Source: an uncultured Clostridia bacterium
GTDB lineage: Bacteria; Bacillota; Clostridia; TANB77; CAG-508
NCBI GenBank assembly: GCA_944392465.1
Contig: CALXWR010000008.1
Location: forward strand, 1-38,986
DNA length: 38,986 nt
Reading direction: 5' to 3'
Shown: piece by piece, positions 33,999 to 38,986 of the stretch
Numbering within the stretch: the stretch's first letter is position 1
Layout of the letters: every line of letters starts with the position of its first letter
The notes under the pieces: model-generated
Database searches by the model: none
What the model saw: only the letters and a program-made list of their open reading frames with translations
Told to the model about the DNA's origin: nothing
Program-made: the position numbers and the translations under genes

Positions 33999-35984
33999 TT
34001 AAATTTGCTCACTAAAATACTCATTAATCCTATTAATCAATTCCTCTTTTGCTTCTTGTATACTAATATTTTCAATTTGAGCACCGGCCAAGGTTATATG
34101 ACCACCGCCACCCATTTTTTCAAGTATTACTTGTACATTTATATCACCTATTGAACGTCCACTTATACAAATTTTGTCTCCCATTTTTCCTAATACAAAA
34201 GATGCTGTAATATTACTAATAGTAAGTAATTCATCAGCTGCTTTTGCACATACAACATTTGCATCTGAATCATCCTCTTCATAAAGTGAAATAGCTATTG
34301 TATCATATACAAGTTCTGCTTTTGAAATTATATTTGATATTTTGTTATATGTTCCCAAATCGCTTTGAAACCATTTTTTAACCTTAATTATATCAACACC
34401 ACATTTACGTAAATATGCTGCTGCTTCAAATGTTCTGACACCTGTTTTAAATGTAAAAGATTTTGTATCCATCATAATTCCTGCATATAAAGCTTCTGCT
34501 TCTAAATTATTTAGTGAAACATCCTCCTGTGCATATTCAATAAGTTCAGTTACAAGCTCTGATGCTGAAGATGCATAAACTTCATGAAATGTAAGTGTAG
34601 CACTTTCAATATAATCTGGACTCCTTCTATGATGATCTATAACAACTATCTTTTTACATTTTGCTAAAACTTCTGGTGATTCAACATAATTCTTTTTATT
34701 TGTATCTACAACAATTAATAAAGTATCGTCATCAATTTCATTTAATACATCCTCTGGTTCTTGCACTAAATCAGAATAAGCATCATCCTGTTTTATTTCA
34801 TTTAAAAATATTGCTAAATTTTCACCTTTAGGATCAAGAACAATATGTGCATCTTTCCCTAAAGCTTTAGATAGTCTATATATACCCATACTAGCACCAA
34901 TACAGTCCATATCAGAATTGCTATGTCCCATAATTAATACTTTACTTGATTCTTTTATCATTCCCTCTAAAGCATGAGATATAATTCTAGCTTTTACCTT
35001 TGTTCTTTTTTCTAGTTCTTGTGTCCTTCCACCAAAGAATGTAAATTTATCATTTTCATGAATTACTGCCTGATCACCGCCACGTCCTAAAACTATATCA
35101 AGAGCAGCTTGTGCTGATTTGTATTTATCTAAATTTGTACTTCCTTCATTAGATATAGCAATACTTAAAGTAAATTGCATTTTGTCAGATGGTTGTAATT
35201 CCTTTATTGTATCTAATATATCAAATTTCTTTTCTTTAATTTCTTTCAAATACTGTTTTTCAAAAATACATACAAAAGTATCTCTTTCAGATTTTAAAAT
35301 AACTCCTTTAAATTCAGATGCCCAATTATATAATGCTTTTTCAATTTCTGCCATTAGTTGTGGTTTTTCATTATCTGGAATCCTTTGTATAATTTCTTCA
35401 TAATTATCTATCATTATTTGACCAATATAAATATCTTTGTTATCAAATAATGTTTCTAATTCAACTAATTTTGTATCATCTATAAAATAAATAATAATTA
35501 TATATTCATCTCTTAAAGGCATATAGTCACCATATAACTTATATGTCTTTTTTCCAATTTCTATTTCATCATTAATTTTCTCTTTTTTATCATTGTTTTT
35601 TATTTCTAGTTTTACATCATTTAATATATTAGTCAAATAATTATTAATATCAATATTAGCAAACTCTTGATTAAATTTAGTATTTCTAAATATTAAGTTG
35701 CCATTTGTCTCAGCTATAACTAGTGGAAAAGGAGAATTAACTAAAGCTATTTTAGCCACTTTATCTAAACTAAATGTTATATTTTTAATATGCTCACTTA
35801 ATTCTGCTTGTCCCTTATTATTAGTCCAATACGCATATACAACTAACATTATAAATATTATAATAGAGGGTATAATAAATACTCTATTATAAATACATAT
35901 TACTACTAAAAGAATCGCAATTATTGCCAAATATATTTTAGTTTTTGAAACTATTTTTTGAAATACTTTTTTATTATGGTTCAT
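33999..35984 (-). CDS. gdpP: Cyclic-di-AMP phosphodiesterase GdpP
   Basis: Degrades the second messenger c-di-AMP, tied to osmotic and wall homeostasis. The start is ATG 35984 (MNHNKKVFQKIVSKTKIYLA; GGAGG upstream); the longer frame to 36098 runs through the promoter. 661 aa: two TM segments (about 15-53), a PAS-like domain, a degenerate GGDEF (motif replaced, around 170-300), then DHH with GHSNSDMDCIGASMG (near 350), VVIDHHRRSPDY, and the DHHA1 signature GGGGHITLAGAQ near the C terminus. First gene of gdpP-rplI-dnaB. Confidence 0.95.
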   Translation of the reverse strand: MNHNKKVFQKIVSKTKIYLAIIAILLVVICIYNRVFIIPSIIIFIMLVVYAYWTNNKGQAELSEHIKNITFSLDKVAKIALVNSPFPLVIAETNGNLIFRNTKFNQEFANIDINNYLTNILNDVKLEIKNNDKKEKINDEIEIGKKTYKLYGDYMPLRDEYIIIIYFIDDTKLVELETLFDNKDIYIGQIMIDNYEEIIQRIPDNEKPQLMAEIEKALYNWASEFKGVILKSERDTFVCIFEKQYLKEIKEKKFDILDTIKELQPSDKMQFTLSIAISNEGSTNLDKYKSAQAALDIVLGRGGDQAVIHENDKFTFFGGRTQELEKRTKVKARIISHALEGMIKESSKVLIMGHSNSDMDCIGASMGIYRLSKALGKDAHIVLDPKGENLAIFLNEIKQDDAYSDLVQEPEDVLNEIDDDTLLIVVDTNKKNYVESPEVLAKCKKIVVIDHHRRSPDYIESATLTFHEVYASSASELVTELIEYAQEDVSLNNLEAEALYAGIMMDTKSFTFKTGVRTFEAAAYLRKCGVDIIKVKKWFQSDLGTYNKISNIISKAELVYDTIAISLYEEDDSDANVVCAKAADELLTISNITASFVLGKMGDKICISGRSIGDINVQVILEKMGGGGHITLAGAQIENISIQEAKEELINRINEYFSEQI

Positions 35985-36009
35985 AAAAACCTCCATTTTA
36001 ACAGTATAT

Positions 36010-36038
36010 ATTTTACATTCTTTATACCGTTTTGTCAA
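36010..36038 (-). promoter_or_regulatory. Promoter of gdpP-rplI-dnaB
   Basis: Minus strand: -35 TTGACA (36033-36038), 17-bp spacer, -10 TAAAAT (36010-36015). Near consensus; its location settles the gdpP start at 35984. Confidence 0.85.
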
Positions 36039-36149
36039 GGTTACATAACACTTTTGTGTATTTATAAAAGCCCTTTTTAAAATGTATTGTTTTAACAATT
36101 TCTTAGTATAATTAAAATTCTTTATAAAATAACAATTTCTCCTATACCA

Positions 36150-36187
36150 AAAGAAAAGTAGACCAATAAAAGTATTGGTCTGCTTTA
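36150..36187 (-). terminator. Intrinsic terminator after rpoC
   Basis: Stem AGACCAATA/TATTGGTCT with extension through AAAG/CTTT, loop AAAG, followed on the minus strand by ACTTTTCTTTT. It ends the rpoBC transcript instead of reading into rpsL. Confidence 0.8.
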
Positions 36188-36217
36188 TAACTATTTATAA
36201 TATTCATAGATTTATTT

Positions 36218-38986
36218 TTATTTAGTCTCAAAAGTTTCTTCTTGTTTTTCTTCTTCTGCTACTGGTTGTTCTTCTGTATTAATATGAATATCTTTATATG
36301 CTGGCATACCTGTTCCTGCTGGAATAAGTTTTCCTATAATAACATTTTCTTTTAATCCTATTAATTCGTCAATCTTTCCTTTTACAGCAGCATCTGTAAG
36401 AACTCTTGTTGTCTCTTGGAATGATGCGGCTGATAAGAAACTTTCTGTAGCAAGTGAAGCTTTAGTAATTCCAAGTAATACACGTTTATATGTTGCTGGT
36501 CTTTTTCCTTCTTCCATTACTTTCTTATTTTCATCTTCTACATCATATATGTCTACAAGTGAACCAGCAAATAATGGTGTATCTCCATTGTCTTCAACTC
36601 TTACTTTCTTAAGCATTTGTCTAGCTATTACTTCAACGTGTTTATCATTAATATCAACACCTTGGTTTCTATATACTTTTTGTACCTCTTGTACTAGATA
36701 TAAGTAAACTCCATCTGGTCCGTTAATAGCTAAGATTTCATTTGGATTTATAGAACCTTCTGTAATTGGAGCACCTGCTTTAATTTCGTCTCCTTCTCTT
36801 ACACGAAGTTTTGAACCAAATGGTATTGTATATTTCTTACTATCATCTTTTCCAGTAACAACAACTTCTTTTCTGCTCTTGTCATCTGAAATAGTTACTT
36901 TACCATCTATTTCTGAGATTATAGCTAATCCCTTTGGTTTACGAGCTTCAAATAGCTCCTCAACTCTAGGAAGACCTTGTGTAATATCTGCAACACCAGC
37001 AACACCACCAGAGTGGATAGTTCTCATTGTAAGCTGTGTACCAGGCTCACCAATTGATTGTGCTGCTATAATACCTACTGATTCTCCTATATTTACTTCT
37101 TCACGTGTTGCTAATCCCATTCCATAACATTTAGCACATACTCCATGTTTTGTTCTACATTCAAGAACAGAACGAACTTTAACACTTGTAATTCCTGCTG
37201 AAACAATTTTTTCTGCAATATTTTCTGTAATTAATGTGTTAGTATCCACAATTAATTCGTTTGTTTGTGGATTATAGATATTTTCTAGTGGATATCTACC
37301 AAGTAATCTTTCTTCCATCTTTTCTACTACTTGATTTCCATCTTTAATATCAGATACTTCAATTCCTTGAGTTGTTCCACAATCATGTTCTCTAACAATT
37401 ATATCTTGTGATACATCAACAAGTCTTCTTGTTAAGTATCCAGAGTCTGCTGTTCTTAAAGCTGTATCTGCTAGTCCCTTTCTAGCACCATGTGCTGAAA
37501 TAAAGTATTCTAGTGGGTCTAGTCCCTCTCTAAATGATGATGTAATAGGTATTTCAACAGTTTTACCTGTTGTAGATGCCATAAGTCCACGCATACCAGC
37601 AATTTGTCTTAATTGGTTTAAGTTACCTCTAGCTCCAGATTCTGACATCATGTACACTGGGTTCATTTTCTCAAAATTATCTTTCATTGCGTCTGTAACT
37701 TTGTCTGTAGCATCTTCCCAAATTTTAATTACAGAATTATATCTTTCTGTATCTGTTATTAAACCACGTCTATATTGTTTTGTAACATTATCAACTTCTG
37801 CTTGTGCATCTGATAATATTTGTTTTTTAGCTGGTGGTACTTTAACATCATCAACAGATACCGTAATACCTGCTGTTGTAGAATATTTATATCCTGTCGC
37901 TTTAATATAGTCTAAAAGTTCAGCTGTTTTGCTTAATCCATGTTTATTTATACATTTTGCAATTATTTTTCCAAGATTTTTCTTCATTACTGTAAAATTT
38001 AATTCTGGCTCAAATGCATTTTCTGGGTTTGATCTATCTACAAATCCTAAATCTTGAGGTATTCCTTGATTATATATTAATCTACCAACTGAAGTTTTAA
38101 CAAATTTGCTCTTTTTAACTCCGTCTATTTCTTTTGTAATTTTAACATTAATCATAGCATGCATTCCTAAGTCATTATTAAAATTAGCCATTATTGCTTC
38201 TTCTGGTGATGAATAATATCCACCTTCACCTTGTTCCCCAGGAACTTCCATTGTTAAATAATAAGCTCCAAGTATCATATCTTGTGTAGGTACTGTTACT
38301 GGCTTACCATCTTGTGGTTTTAACAAGTTGTTTACAGAAAGCATTAAATATCTAGCTTCTGATTGTGCTTCTGGTGATAATGGTAAGTGAATAGCCATTT
38401 GATCACCATCAAAGTCAGCATTGAATGCTGTACAAACTAATGGGTGAAGTTTTATTGCTCTACCTTCAACTAGTACTGGCTCGAACGCTTGAATACCAAG
38501 TCTATGAAGTGTAGGTGCACGGTTTAATAATACTGGATGATCTTTTATAACATCTTCTAGTATATCCCATACTTCTGGGCGTAATCTTTCAACCATTCTT
38601 TTTGCATTTTTAATATTGTGAGCTATTCCACGTCCAACAAGTTCTTTCATTACAAATGGTTTAAATAATTCAACTGCCATTTCTTTTGGAAGACCGCATT
38701 GATAAATTTTAAGTTCAGGTCCAACAACTATAACTGAACGTCCAGAATAGTCAACACGTTTTCCAAGTAAGTTTTGTCTAAATCTACCTTGTTTTCCTTT
38801 TAATAAATCTGATAAAGATTTAAGTGGTCTGTTTCCTGCACCTGTTACTGGTCTACCACGTCTTCCATTATCTATTAGGGCATCTACAGATTCTTGTAAC
38901 ATTCTTTTTTCATTTCTTACAATTATTTCTGGTGCACCTAATTCTAATAATCTTTTTAATCTGTTATTTCTGTTTATAACTCTTCT
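36218..38986 (-). CDS. rpoC: DNA-directed RNA polymerase subunit beta', 3' part (partial at window edge)
   Basis: The catalytic largest subunit of RNA polymerase. 922 codons are present; about the first 250-300 residues lie beyond position 38986. The frame is open through the edge ([20 protein letters not shown]), so ATG 38902 is internal. The active-site magnesium loop [12 protein letters not shown], bridge helix ([20 protein letters not shown]), trigger loop region ([20 protein letters not shown]) and the second zinc ligand group ([13 protein letters not shown]) are seen. The C terminus is a short Glu-rich tail ([18 protein letters not shown]). It is followed by a terminator and gdpP, not by the str operon. 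Confidence 0.98.
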   Translation of the reverse strand, partial: RRVINRNNRLKRLLELGAPEIIVRNEKRMLQESVDALIDNGRRGRPVTGAGNRPLKSLSDLLKGKQGRFRQNLLGKRVDYSGRSVIVVGPELKIYQCGLPKEMAVELFKPFVMKELVGRGIAHNIKNAKRMVERLRPEVWDILEDVIKDHPVLLNRAPTLHRLGIQAFEPVLVEGRAIKLHPLVCTAFNADFDGDQMAIHLPLSPEAQSEARYLMLSVNNLLKPQDGKPVTVPTQDMILGAYYLTMEVPGEQGEGGYYSSPEEAIMANFNNDLGMHAMINVKITKEIDGVKKSKFVKTSVGRLIYNQGIPQDLGFVDRSNPENAFEPELNFTVMKKNLGKIIAKCINKHGLSKTAELLDYIKATGYKYSTTAGITVSVDDVKVPPAKKQILSDAQAEVDNVTKQYRRGLITDTERYNSVIKIWEDATDKVTDAMKDNFEKMNPVYMMSESGARGNLNQLRQIAGMRGLMASTTGKTVEIPITSSFREGLDPLEYFISAHGARKGLADTALRTADSGYLTRRLVDVSQDIIVREHDCGTTQGIEVSDIKDGNQVVEKMEERLLGRYPLENIYNPQTNELIVDTNTLITENIAEKIVSAGITSVKVRSVLECRTKHGVCAKCYGMGLATREEVNIGESVGIIAAQSIGEPGTQLTMRTIHSGGVAGVADITQGLPRVEELFEARKPKGLAIISEIDGKVTISDDKSRKEVVVTGKDDSKKYTIPFGSKLRVREGDEIKAGAPITEGSINPNEILAINGPDGVYLYLVQEVQKVYRNQGVDINDKHVEVIARQMLKKVRVEDNGDTPLFAGSLVDIYDVEDENKKVMEEGKRPATYKRVLLGITKASLATESFLSAASFQETTRVLTDAAVKGKIDELIGLKENVIIGKLIPAGTGMPAYKDIHINTEEQPVAEEEKQEETFETK

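Noticed and set aside
36010..36098. gdpP start at 36098 (38 extra residues)
   Set aside because: The extra sequence contains a near-consensus promoter and no matching ribosome binding site; ATG 35984 follows GGAGG.
1..38986. tRNA, rRNA, CRISPR array, insertion sequence or prophage
   Set aside because: I looked for tRNA arms, regular direct repeats, transposase-like frames and phage genes and saw none.

Overview
The window is AT-rich chromosomal DNA, from a low-G+C Firmicute of the clostridial type. The gene content (mraZ-rsmH-ftsL-PBP-murE-mraY-ftsW-murG, ftsH, tilS, gdpP-rplI-dnaB, rpsL-rpsG-fusA-tuf), the strong AGGAGG ribosome binding sites, frequent GTG/TTG starts and a possible Spo0A-type box fit this. 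MurE carries the DNPR motif of meso-diaminopimelate-adding enzymes, so a DAP-type wall is expected. Almost all genes are on the minus strand. I see no rRNA, tRNA, CRISPR array, insertion sequence or prophage.

Layout from right to left (the direction of most transcription): the 3' part of rpoC; gdpP-rplI-dnaB; tilS; ftsH; a PASTA PBP, rsmA and a sortase; a plus-strand Fic toxin with a VbhA-like antitoxin; an M15 peptidase split by a +1 frameshift; the division and cell-wall cluster from mraZ to murG, without murF and murD; a 104-aa unknown; topA; a SNF2 helicase split by a +1 frameshift, with trmFO; a plus-strand pair of unknown coiled-coil genes; then rpsL-rpsG-fusA-tuf, which runs off the left edge. 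rpoC and rpsL, normally neighbours, lie about 32 kb apart.

The strongest unusual signal concerns the codon CGG. Reading every CCG/CGG by eye in all the genes called, I find only two in-frame CGG codons. Each sits exactly where a conserved protein changes frame: AAA CGG A in the SNF2 helicase and TTT CGG T in the M15 peptidase. In both, skipping the C of CGG (+1) reads GGN as glycine and restores the full protein. Both sites lie at a domain junction and both are followed quickly by a stop in the original frame. This suggests that CGG is untranslated or very slow here and is used, or tolerated, as a +1 frameshift site. Sequencing error remains the main alternative.

Other points: three structurally similar but sequence-divergent RNA-like elements in the gaps of the str operon, two with outer arms that include the upstream gene's stop codon; a folded rpsL-rpsG gap that could be an S7 autoregulatory site; three genes in which a perfect hairpin separates a distant Shine-Dalgarno from the start codon; a mraZ promoter with three AAGTGG boxes at a 10-bp period; and a 340-bp CAAAAG-repeat tract between mraZ and rsmH.
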